A stretch of DNA of 35,969 bases from Gnetum montanum (taxonomy: Eukaryota > Streptophyta > Gnetopsida > Gnetales > Gnetaceae). The stretch covers positions 563,456-599,424 of the forward strand of contig MNCI01026259.1 of NCBI GenBank assembly GCA_015680685.1. The letters run 5' to 3'. Of the stretch, positions 20,297 to 29,139 are shown one piece after another. The first letter of the stretch is position 1, and each line of letters begins with the position of its first letter. The position numbers were made by a program, and so were the translations under genes. The notes beneath the pieces are model-generated. The model made no database searches and had not been told where the DNA came from. It was given only the letters and a program-made list of their open reading frames with translations.

Positions 20297-22120
20297 ATGC
20301 CTTCTTCTCATAAGAGCAACTCACCACCTAAGGATCATACTAGAGACAGTCGGCAACATAAAAAACATAACCAAGATCAGCCAGTGCCTCAACAATATAA
20401 GATGACATATACTCATCCCGATGAGTATATTCCTAATTTTACTTTTGTTCTCCATCAAGACGAACAACTACGGTGGAGAGATTTGCAAGGTAACATTGTG
20501 TTACCCCCAGATCGATCAGTACCTAACATGCTCTTCCGTGCCTTAGCACAGATTGACATGCAGGACTTATTCGCTGAATACGTTGCTAGAGAATATGATA
20601 TAAGGGATTATCATCCCACCGCTTTGCAACATATGAGGGACGAAAGGTAAGAGAGCCAACACTCATTGTTGAAGGGCAAGGTCCCTCATGTCCTTAGTGA
20701 AATAGGAGATGAGGAACCCCTCATAGCGGGTTTCTTAGAAAATGATGTTCCTCCTCCTCACAATGGTGAAGAGGTTAGGCATCAGAGCCTTTGATCAATT
20801 GTACATGCTACGGGATCTGATCCCTGTGAACACCAACTGTTCACGGCAGGAACAACCACTCACGCTATGGACAAACACTTAGATCATTACAACGATCGAG
20901 GCCAAAGCAGCCAAAGAGAAGGTACGAAATATCACCATGGTGATGGATCCCCTTCCTCTTCTCCTTCATCTCACCATTCACACTCTCCTTCCACATCTGG
21001 TCACAGCCATCGTGAGCATAAAGGTGAGGATAAAAGTAAAAGAGATGAAAGACCTCGACCAGAAGGTCGAGAGGAGTTAGAACAAGGGCAAGGATGTAGG
21101 GAGAGTAGGGAACCACCACGAAGACATCACAAACGTCATGACAGGGATGATCATGACGAACCCCTACTCGCAACCCGAAGCATGCTAGACATCACAGAGA
21201 TAGTTAGGATCCCCAAAAGGCACTTAAAAGATAGTTGGATCAAGCGTTTGGACATAAATAATATCCCATGTTTTGAAGGGGGATACAATGCTAATCCTCA
21301 ACATCATTTACAGGCATTCCACGATGCCTGTGCCTTGCAAAATATAGATAATGAGTGGTAGAAGCTTAAGTTGTTCCCAAGGACACTCACCAGAGAAGCA
21401 AAGAGCTGGTACTGGTCCTTAGAACNTCGGGCCATGGGTACGCTAAACGGGATCAACTTCGCCACATCGTGGATGGGCTAAGGAATGAAACGAGAAGAAC
21501 TCTTGGGACTTATGCCCAAGGGAAACTTTCCCAACTTAGAGCCCATGAAGTTGAAAGTTTGTTGGACCAAGTAGCACAAGAAGAAGGTGAGCTACGTAAG
21601 AGGGAAAGTGCGGAAGAATACAACCGCGATCCCTCCCTTCACAAGAAGGGAGTGAAATTTTGTGATGAGGAGGATGAGTCACCACTCAAAGAGTTGGTGA
21701 ATTGGAAAACCTTGTCGATCCAAAAGTTAACAACTGAGGTATCAGCTAAGGTAGACCAAATGTGGAATTCTTTGGACTCAAGAATTGAAACATTCTTGAA
21801 AATTGTAAAAGAGTCTAAGCTAGAACAAAGTAGTGACAAAGGAAAAACCAAGCAGAGAAACTTAAGCCCTGTGCATAACAAGGGTAAGGGAAAAATCACT
21901 AACTCTGATGTGGCTATAGATTCTGACACAGACGATGATGGTGGATGTGAGGTCTACTACTATGACCATCCTAAGCGATGTTGCCCCATTATCTCACATC
22001 TACAAGAGTCTGGGGTGTATGCACTAAATCCAAGACTTAATCAATGGCAAACACCCTGAAGGTTGCTTTATCCACAAGGTAATCCAAGGTAGTTCCACCA
22101 ACCACTAATGTATTATCCAA
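20297..22120 (+). pseudogene. gag: gag of element C (few lesions, internal gap)
   Basis: Start ATG at 20297, 121 nt after the PBS; N-terminus is basic and hydrophilic. Order: D-E-Y-I-P-N-F-T-F (about 20420), N-I-V-L-P-P (about 20490), a Ser-rich run S-P-S-S-S-P-S-S-H-H-S-H-S then Lys/Arg/Glu-rich segment (20940-21150), D-E-P-L-L-A-T (21155), F-E-G-G-Y-N-A-N-P (21270). The Gag core is cut at the N (21426), losing about 140 bp relative to A. Then L-R-N-E-T-R-R-T-L-G-T-Y-A (21475), E-E-G-E-L-R-K (21580), and the zinc-knuckle region G-C-E-V-Y-Y-Y-D-H-P-K-R-C-C (21944-21985), in which the second Cys is Tyr. Stops at 20648, 20792, 21358 and 22057. Confidence 0.88.
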
Positions 22121-22620
22121 GTTGAACTCCACCACAGCCCATAGGACAGCATCAGCAATGGCAATACCCATAGTCATGGGGGATGCCATCGTCGAAACAA
22201 CAGTACCCTTACCGATAGCCTGACCCTCATGGATATTATGCGCAGCAGCTGATTTCCCTAGGTGACTCTACGAGTCACATAAAACCTCCATGTTACTACC
22301 AAGTTTAGGAATATTTTAGGACTCCTTCTCCTTCGGGAAATGCCCCATACCCACGATATCCTCCAAATCCATCTGCATCTCTTGCGCCTGTGGCCGCACC
22401 ACCAACCGCTCCAACAAAGCCTAGAGTAAATCCCACTCAACCGCGACAACCTAATCCTATGAAGGCTTCCAATCCTCCAATATCGGTTGGTTCTAAAAAT
22501 TGTTCACCAAAAAGACCCTTCCTTAGGACCAACAATCCAACCAAGCCTTCGCCTTCACAAGCGAATGAGCATCCTAACACCCAGGTGCCCAATACGATTT
22601 CGGGAAATCCTCCAGCAGCG
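22121..22620 (+). pseudogene. Gag C-terminal Pro/Tyr-rich tail of element C
   Basis: Low-complexity linker between the zinc-knuckle region and the protease. It reads P/Q/Y-rich with stops at first, then an open Pro-Thr-Ser-rich stretch (A-A-P-P-T-A-P-T-K-P-R from 22390; K-R-P-F-L-R-T-N-N-P-T-K-P near 22515). Element A has the same K-R-H-F-F-R-T-N-K-P-T-K-P string near 2047, so it is a conserved part of the polyprotein rather than random sequence. No catalytic motif. Confidence 0.7.
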
Positions 22621-23240
22621 AAATCACGTCCAATGCATACAGTTATGTTAACACATACAGTAACTGACTGGATCAAGGTCGGCCACCTTCCAAAGAAATT
22701 ATCGGATCCGAGAGTCCCCTTAGTTTACCTCCAAGTCGCTAGGAATGAACCCCATAAGGCTCTTCTTGACTCAAGTTTCGGGGTCAACTTAATCTCACAA
22801 AAATTGTATAAAACCTAGAACCTGCCTCCACTCAAGAAGAGCAACATTCACCTAGAGCTAGCTAACCAATCCATCACTGTTCCTTTGGGATAGGTTGAGG
22901 ATATTGTTACCACTATCGGTGGATGGCGATATCCAACCGATTTCCTAATGATCCAAATAAACAATGACGAAGGGGATTTCCAAATTATAATGGGAAGGGC
23001 ATGGCTAAATACAATCAACGCATGCTTAGGAATCCGCAACCTTTCCCTAGAAATATCCAAGACAAATATGTTTGGGAAAATTGAGAGGAAAAGAGTTCCA
23101 TGCATCGCATATAGTGACATAGGGTGTCATTGCGTGCAAAAATCATGGGTAATGCGAAGTTTAACATTGCCTACATGCGATCGGTGTGCACGGGACATTG
23201 ATATACAAAAGTGCCTATATGCAACATCCACACAATAAGA
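22621..23240 (+). pseudogene. pro: Retropepsin-like protease of element C
   Basis: Lead-in M-L-T-H-T-V-T-D-W-I-K-V-G-H-L-P (22645-22692) and active-site loop A-L-L-D-S-S-F-G-V-N-L-I-S (about 22759-22797). Asp is kept but the Gly of the D-S/T-G triad is Ser, as in B. Then L-A-N-Q-S-I-T-V-P-L (22860-22890), V-E-D-I-V-T-T-I (one stop before), F-Q-I-I-M-G-R-A-W-L (22978-23008), and the linker R-V-P-C-I-A-Y-S-D-I-G-C-H-C. Stops at 22816, 22891 and 23236. This would process Gag; since no pol follows, any RT would come from elsewhere. Confidence 0.87.
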
Positions 23241-23468
23241 AAACACCCAGTGGCTGATGGCTGATAAAGATAACAACCTGACTACCTGCATGGAATGAAC
23301 TGAGGAAACTCATGCTAATAATGAAAGCATATATACATTGGAACATGAGCGTCGCCAACTTCCACCCCTGAATCTAAGATCATCAATTGGAAGAAGTTGG
23401 GCACTTCTTAGAAATTCAAATAGACGCTCATTATTTCGGATCTCTCCCTTACAACTTAATCATGGGGG
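23241..23468 (+). other. Pol-deletion junction of element C
   Basis: Sequence up to about 23420 aligns with the protease-RT linker of A (its 2936-2970: GAAGTTGG, AGAAATTTAA). From about 23428 (CATTATTTCGGATCTC) it aligns with the end of pol in A (4286 on). Everything between, meaning RT, RNase H and integrase, is gone. No N or foreign sequence lies at the join. Confidence 0.8.
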
Positions 23469-24616
23469 AGATGGCCACCTATGCTAACCATATGGGGCCC
23501 TCAGTTCTTTTAAGTTTTTGTTTTACATATTTTTGTATTACAACATTTTTGTCTTACACATTTTTGTTTTACAAATTTTTTTAACTTTCCTAATTTTTGT
23601 TTTACAACTTTCTTTAACTTTTTCTTAGTTTTTGTTTTATAACATCGTTACACTTTTCCATTTTTTGTGTGAGTGTGTGTGTGTATCCACCCTGTAAGTT
23701 CGTCCCATAATAAGTGTTCGGACTGATGGAATGAACTGTTTTCATATTGATTGCTAATGTTTGATTTTTACCTTTAAATCAAAATGTTGATACTTAGGTA
23801 TGTTTCTTTTGATATGGCAAGCAATGAGATCACTTCATCCATCCATCCACCAATTTCTATGATTTCTCTTGGCTTGGAAATGTACAGTTCCCTTCTAATA
23901 AGAACTTTAATAAATCGGTAACTAGGTATTTCTCAAACTAAGGAAGGACTCAAGGATTACAAAGGGTGTGACTTCAAGGGAACTTGATGCTTTTATGTTG
24001 GTCATTCTTTTGGGTACTTGGATGTTTCTTCTCAAGTTTTCTTACCGTTCCGATGTTACCCAATTATCAGAAGCTGAGCCAATAAAAATAAGGAGTCTTT
24101 GCATGGTGTGGTTCTCATGCATAAAAACACAAAAGATAAAAACACAAAAAAAAACAAACAAAGTGAGAATTCAAAGAACACCCCTTAGATGAAATAAAAT
24201 TTGGGCTATAAGCACTGGTTATGGAACCAAAAGTGTTCCCTCTAACTAAGGCCCTTCTCACTTCCCATTCACTCATTTGTTTCGTCAAAATGGTGGTGAC
24301 TCTTTGAAGATGCATCTTCGTTATCCATGTGGATGGTTTAACCGAATGCATTGATGCGAAGTCACTAAAAGTGGTTGGTTTAAGGCCAGAGTTGGAATGA
24401 GATTTGCCAAGTCACATTAATCATAAACCATACAAGGGGTTGTACACCACCTTGTTCTTGAGATTCCATTCCATTTCTCTTCTCTCCATCCTTCTTTCCA
24501 TTATTCACCTCATTGTCGGTTGTATCATTAATGTATATATTTTGGTTGATGCATTGTTTTCTTTTCGGTAAATTATTGTGGTTAAGACTTTAACTCTTGT
24601 TCCAAAAGACATTCCC

Positions 24617-24694
24617 AGAGCCTACGGACTCTTTGAATGTGGGTCTGTCAGGGCATTAAAGGCATGAGCCTACTTTGGGGAGGACCCACTGACA
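24617..24694 (+). promoter_or_regulatory. Candidate conserved RNA fold, copy C
   Basis: Helix 1 AGAGCCTACGGACTCT (24617-24632). Closing helix TGTCAG (24646-24651) with CTGACA (24689-24694), perfect, then GG/CC across a bulged A. Helix 3 AGGC-ATGA-GCCT (24660-24671). An alternative GTGGGTC/GACCCAC pairing (24639-24645 with 24683-24689) is also possible here and, with one wobble, in A, so the fold may switch. Confidence 0.6.
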
Positions 24695-25070
24695 TTCCTA
24701 TTTGGAGCATTAGTTAACTTCTTTTCCTTCATATTTTTCAATTAATTCTTATTTTTTTCATTACCATCTTGACATCTACTTCATTGATGTTTTCAGTTGT
24801 CCCTTTTTATCTATCTTTCTTACTCCTTTCCCTTCTTCATTCTAACGCTACCAGAGGTTTGTGATTAGTCATGGGGGTACGAGGCCTACTTTTTTCAATT
24901 TTCTCCTAGCCCCGAAATTTTTTTATTTTCCTCCTAACCCCTATACCTTCGGTAGTCATCAGTAACATCTTCCCAGGTCCATATCATCCATACCACAACC
25001 TAGACAATGGACTTACACTGAAGCAAGGTATTAATTACAAGATGATTCATTTATACTTGCTAATATATGA

Positions 25071-25286
25071 TTGTGTTGTGTGTGCAAATGGCGATCATGC
25101 AAACAATGGACTGGATCTGGAGCTGGAGCAAAACACTTAGAATGGAGCAGCATTGAAGCAGCTATGCAAGAAGCAAGATCGATGGCGTGCTTATGGATGG
25201 ACAACGAAAAGCGCAATCTTGGCATTGGTAGCAGCAACACTTCTTTCTATCTCTCTCTTTCTCTCAAGCTGCCAACAAAGGCCTGA
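25071..25286 (+). CDS. Small open frame near 3' end of element C, function unknown
   Basis: A 71-codon frame begins at 25071, spanning the acceptor-like position (TGTGTGCAA at 25079-25087, CAG changed to CAA) and ending at 25286. It contains A-M-Q-E-A-R-S-M-A-C-L-W-M-D-N-E-K and a hydrophobic end S-F-Y-L-S-L-S-L-K-L. The same frame in A reads V-A-W-L-W-I-N-N-R-R-C-N-L-S-I near 5930, so the stretch is weakly shared. It could be the exon of a spliced transcript or chance. I do not recognise any family. Confidence 0.25.
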   Translation: MCCVCKWRSCKQWTGSGAGAKHLEWSSIEAAMQEARSMACLWMDNEKRNLGIGSSNTSFYLSLSLKLPTKA

Positions 25287-25444
25287 TGTCATTGTAATAA
25301 GGTGTTCACCTTTGTTGTCATGAACACCAAATTTGTCAAGTCTTGTAATAATGATCCGTTCACATGTCATCCCATTAGTTCCATTCCCCTCAATAATTCC
25401 ATACCTTCCCAATATTATTGTAAGGAACTCAAGGACAAGTTTTC

Positions 25445-25461
25445 ATTCGGTCATGGGGGTA
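25445..25461 (+). promoter_or_regulatory. Polypurine tract of element C
   Basis: ATTCGGTCATGGGGGTA ends at the LTR start TGATGAGACG (25462). Same position and core as in A and B. Confidence 0.88.
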
Positions 25462-26271
25462 TGATGAGACGTATTATGCACAAGCCGTAATATCCCGTAC
25501 GTGATATCACGTCATTCCCTGCAATATCGCGTACGCGATATCGCGGTCCGCCACCAAATCTATAAATAAGAGGTGGCACTCCCCTCATTTCCATATAGAG
25601 GTTAGAAGTAGCAAAGCTCTAGCGGATTGATCACCCCAGAGATAGAATATTTTCCATGTGCCCACAGTAGGAGTCCCCCAAGTGAATGGTTCTTTATTTG
25701 AGCAGATTTGTACCTAAATGCAAGTTGTGTACGGCAATAAAGATGAACTTTGTGGATAAACCTTGCAGTACATGGATAGGTTTATTTAATGTTATTTATT
25801 GCTTTCCTAGTAGCGCGGCATGAGTACGACTTGGTTACGAGCATTGATGAATGTGTACGGCTAACCAAGGAATCGACTACTCATCGCGATTAGATTCTCT
25901 TACCCTTATCTCCTAGAACGTGGGACGAGTACAACTTGATTACCAGCATCTACGGATGTGTACGGCTAGTCAAGGAATCAGCTGCTTGTCACACTTAGGC
26001 TAGTTAGGTGCCTCAGTATGACTGCTTCGAGCACGTGCGTTACNCACCCCTTAGCATAGGAGATAAACCAGAAAAGACCAAAAAAATCATATACCTCGGA
26101 CTTACTTAACCATACGCCGTGACAACAACAAGTAAGTCTGGGAAGACAACGAATGATTAACCCCAAGTGTTCCATGGGGTGTTTTGGAATTTAGTCTATA
26201 GAGTTCGAATGGATCACGTGTGCTATGCTCGTTTCGTATGGTTGAGTGTAAGGGTACCTCGCCACTCATCA
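25462..26271 (+). repeat. 3' LTR of element C
   Basis: 810 bp, TGATGAGAC...TCATCA. It is shorter than the 5' LTR by one U3 palindrome block (about 50 bp) and by about 140 bp at the single N (26044). TATAAATA at 25561-25568; poly(A) inverted repeat 25691-25698 / 25736-25743. Otherwise closely similar to the 5' LTR. Confidence 0.92.
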
Positions 26272-26276
26272 ATAAC
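26272..26276. repeat. Target site duplication of C, right copy (ATAAC)
   Basis: Identical to 19154-19158 and directly after the LTR end. Confidence 0.9.
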
Positions 26277-27529
26277 AGATTGATAATAAGATCTAAGAAA
26301 GATTTGGAAATATGGCTTGTTGTATAATCCTAGTTGATCATCTAGATCTAGTTTATTTTAGATCTAGATCTAGTGAGCTCATATCTAATCTATTAGAATC
26401 TTCTTCTTTGGCTTAATGTTCCAAATGTCAATAAGGAAAGAAAAAAGATTTCTAATCACAAAAATTTTCCTATTTTATAATCTTATAATTATTTGGTAAC
26501 ATTGAATTGAATGCTCTTAGGGACCAAAAACTAAATTAAAAAGAAAATATAACCTCTAAACATATTTTTAAATCTTTTTCTAACATGAGTTGGTATCTAG
26601 CACTAGCCTACTTGGAATCTCCTATGAGCAAAGTTAATGGCTATCTAATCCCAATATACTAGCTATGGCTAATCCCAACTAATTATAAAGTTTAATTTCC
26701 AAAATTATATCTAATGAAAGGTTGATCCAAGGCCTTCTAATGGCATAAGCTAGTATCACATTAAAAATGAAAAACAAATATAAAAATATAACTTTACCGA
26801 AAAGAAAAGATATCCCACAAGAATATCAAACCAAAGTAGTACCCCATGTGCCAATGACCCATCTAGTATTTGATACTTGCTAACTCAAAACTCTAAAAAA
26901 AGGGGTTATTATGCATGTGCTAAATTAAAAGATTCTTCAAAATGTCAAAATATTAAAAACCTCTCAAATATAAAAAATATAAGAATACTACAATATGAAA
27001 AATTTAATGGAATTACAAATAAAATAGTAGTTAAAAATAAACCTTATATTATTTAAAAAGAAAAAACACTAGTATAAAGAACATTGTTCATAAATCTTAG
27101 TTAATATAAGAAATGGATAAAAATCACATATATAGATATATTCATAAACAAAACATCAAGGGTTCAAATCACAAACATAGAAAAGAGTGTTAAATAGAAG
27201 ACCTAGGTGTAGAGGTCCTTCTTATATGGGTCTTGTTATTATTTTTTTGCTTACTTACCAAGGCTGAGTGTAATCACGGATTTGTCATGTCATCTGCATT
27301 GAAAGAAGGAGGATTTTGATGATTGAACCTATATAAAAGATCATTTGTGTCCTTCTTTTCTAACTATTATTTCAATGAGATGGTACCCCTCTTTCCTTTT
27401 GATGCTTCATGATATGACTTTATAAAATAATTTTTCCAAAGTTGGGCTTTACTTAGATCATGAGGCCTATACATATCATCAAATATCTTGTAATTAATCA
27501 TGGTTGCTTTCAATCCAACTTTCATCAAC
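26277..27529. other. AT-rich non-element DNA between C and D
   Basis: No recognisable gene. A cluster of AGATCTAG units lies at 26341-26373. A minus-strand frame (27535 down to 27367: L-K-A-T-M-I-N-Y-K-I-F-D-D-M-Y then Y-H-E-A-S-K-G-K-R) reads like protein but matches nothing I know and its apparent start lies in the D LTR. Confidence 0.6.
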
Positions 27530-27534
27530 ACTAC
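27530..27534. repeat. Target site duplication of D, left copy (ACTAC)
   Basis: ACTAC abuts the LTR start at 27535 and is repeated at 33969-33973. Confidence 0.9.
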
Positions 27535-28335
27535 TGATGAGTGGCGAGGTACCCCTACACTCAACCATACGAAACGAGCGTCGCACGCACGATCCGGTCG
27601 AACTCCGTAGATGGACTAGTTGTGGCACCTAGATAGTTAGCCTTAGATCACAGTTCGCTGTCTTCCCATCTAGACTAGTTTTGCATATGTCACGTATGGT
27701 TTAGTCTAGATGAGGTGTATGATGTGTTCCTAATTCTATGCTACTCCTGATGGCATTGGAAAATAATATTAACTAAACTAAGCTAAGAGGAAAAGGTAAG
27801 AAAATCTAATCTAGCCTAAGTGCGATGAGAAACCGATTCCTTGATCAACCGTACACATCTTGGACTTCGTGCACGACTACCACTGGGACTACCAAGCATA
27901 GGCCTAGGTACGCCACTGGGATTACCAAGCGTAGATCCCAAATACGCCACTGGGTTACCAAGCATAGATCCCCCTAGCTACACCACTAGGCTACCAAGCA
28001 GTCACACTTAAATGCTNATGATGAAGTAATCTCGATCTTTATTGCCGGTCATGTGCGTGTCCAAGTACGGCACACTCGAATAAAGACACCGTACAATTAC
28101 ATTCACCACACTGCGGGCAGACACGGGAAAAATTCTAACTCTGGAGAAATCAAACTGCCAGAGCTTCGCTACACTAAAACTGGGATCCCCTCACAAGGGA
28201 GAGCCACCTCTTATTTATAGACATGGCGATGGACTACGATATCGTGTAAGCGATATCGTAGGGAAGGACGCGATATCGCATACACAATATCGCGGGGGAT
28301 GCGATATCGCGGCCTGTGCAAACCGCGTCTCATCA
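27535..28335 (-). repeat. 3' LTR of element D
   Basis: 801 bp, minus-strand TGATGAGACGCGG...CACTCATCA. U3 (28236-28313) has five GATATC/ATATCGCG palindromes; TATAAATA at 28219-28212. Poly(A) inverted repeat TCTTTATT (28036-28043) / AATAAAGA (28079-28086). A single N at 28017 separates it from a minisatellite portion. Confidence 0.9.
27877..28006. repeat. Four ~34-bp tandem units in D 3' LTR
   Basis: CCACTGGG-x-TACCAAGC-x-TAG units start at 27880, 27913, 27947 and 27983 (spacing 33, 34, 36). The other LTR has two or three decayed units near 33405-33470, so the array predates or expanded after insertion. Confidence 0.75.
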
Positions 28336-28353
28336 TACCCCCACCACGACTAA
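28336..28353 (-). promoter_or_regulatory. Polypurine tract of element D
   Basis: Minus strand TTAGTCGTGGTGGGGGTA adjoins the LTR start TGATGAGACG at 28335. It has three extra bases (GTG) compared with A and C. Confidence 0.85.
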
Positions 28354-28525
28354 ATAAAAGCTCATCCTCGAGTTACAAAGAGAACAAGCTTCAGTGATTA
28401 CACAGTGGATAGGTATGGGATTATTAACTAGAAAAAGAAATGGACTAATGTCGCAGTGTGGGAAGAAAACAAAACAAAGACACAACACACCGAATATTTA
28501 CAAAATATTGGAACTCATGTAGTTC

Positions 28526-29110
28526 CTAGTGGCGATGACTCCTCCATAGGTGTCTTTCCCTTTTCTTGTGCTCTAGGTCTGGGATTTGATAGCATTGAAG
28601 TACAGCCTGGAGTTTCTCCTTTTGTAAGGCCTTGAGTGCCTTGGCATGCATGTAAGTTTGCACTTGTGCCATAGAGGCAACCCAAACAACCTTCTCTTTT
28701 TCTTCTACCACCCTTTTATTCTCTGTCAATAGTTTATTACGTTGCTTCATTCTGAAAGTGTCCTGCTGGTTCTGAGCAACCTTTGGCCCTATATTCGGAA
28801 GGTTTAATACTTCCAAAATGGCTTGAACAGAGAAATCAATAGTCACACCACAATTGTTAACTATGGTGCCTTCTTTTTTGTTGTGCCAAAATTGGTACAT
28901 TTTCCCTAAGTACCAGGCACTGCTTTCAGAGAGGGTGTCTCCTGCTTCTGCCTACCCAAACCGTACGGTAGGAGGATCTTCTTGATGAAAGTTGAATGAT
29001 TTTTCCTCCTATTCTGCATGTTGTCTGGTAGGATCGTGTCTTCCACCTCTCTGAGATCATTCGATCGCACCTTGAGCAGGACCTTCCTGTTGTCTGCATT
29101 TCAGGACCAT
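28526..29110 (-). pseudogene. 3' accessory reading frame of element D, function unknown
   Basis: From an ATG at 29110, two bases after an acceptor-like CAG, one frame runs 194 codons to a stop at 28526, broken only by three stops: TGA at codon 18, TAG at codons 34 and 53, each one transition from a sense codon. From codon 54 it is open for 141 codons. It begins hydrophilic (F-N-F-H-Q-E-D-P-P-T-V), continues S-S-A-W-Y-L-G-K-M-Y-Q-F-W, and ends in a charged, probably helical part with K-R-V-V-E-E-K-E-K-V and A-L-K-A-L-Q-K-E-K-L. No signal peptide or membrane segment is evident, so it is not an obvious envelope protein. The place between gag and 3' LTR is where plant gypsy elements carry env-like or other extra genes. 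No homologue is recognised in A-C. Confidence 0.5.
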
Positions 29111-29139
29111 CTGCAATCACACAGGACCAATCGTTAGTA
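29111..29139 (-). promoter_or_regulatory. Branch-point and 3' splice-acceptor-like site, element D
   Basis: Minus strand TACTAAC (29139-29133), then TCCTGTGTGATTGCAG ending at 29111, directly followed by ATGG. This is the best match of the four copies to a plant branch point and acceptor. No donor was found. Confidence 0.55.

Larger units (their letters stand above)
23469..25444 (+). other. Long 3' noncoding region of element C
   Basis: T-rich TTTTGTTTTACA array (23515-23650), a GT run (23670-23690), imperfect palindrome GGAAATGTACAGTTCC (23876-23891), hairpin TTCTCA/TGAGAA (24112-24117, 24164-24169) followed by TTCAAAGAACACCCCTTAG, the structured-RNA block (24617-24694), a second PPT-like tract (24865-24877) and an acceptor-like position before a short frame (25085 on). 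It is collinear with A and B; no supported gene. Confidence 0.75.
19159..26271 (+). mobile_element. Element C: gag-pro only, non-autonomous gypsy element (7,113 bp)
   Basis: Two LTRs, a near-perfect tRNA-Asp PBS, gag, protease, a 2-kb 3' noncoding region and a PPT, bounded by ATAAC duplications. RT, RNase H and integrase are absent: the sequence passes from the post-protease linker to the pol-end G tract near 23425. The LTRs differ by about one base in twenty by eye where both are present, so it is much younger than A or B. Single Ns at 21426 (gag) and 26044 (3' LTR) coincide with missing sequence and may be assembly gaps. Confidence 0.92.

Noticed and set aside
23660-23700. GT run (GTGAGTGTGTGTGTGTAT) as a functional site
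   Set aside because: Simple microsatellite, not shared with the other copies.
26341-26373. AGATCTAG cluster as a regulatory array
   Set aside because: Only a few short units in non-element AT-rich DNA, with no nearby gene; chance or simple-repeat origin is enough.
27367-27564. 66-codon minus-strand frame as a host gene fragment
   Set aside because: The apparent start lies within the LTR of D and the host part (about 55 codons) has no recognisable similarity; joining it to sequence right of D gives no longer frame.
28926-29120. Arg/Ser-rich 64-codon frame in D
   Set aside because: It is out of frame with, and overlaps, the longer accessory frame that ends at 28526, which explains the region better.
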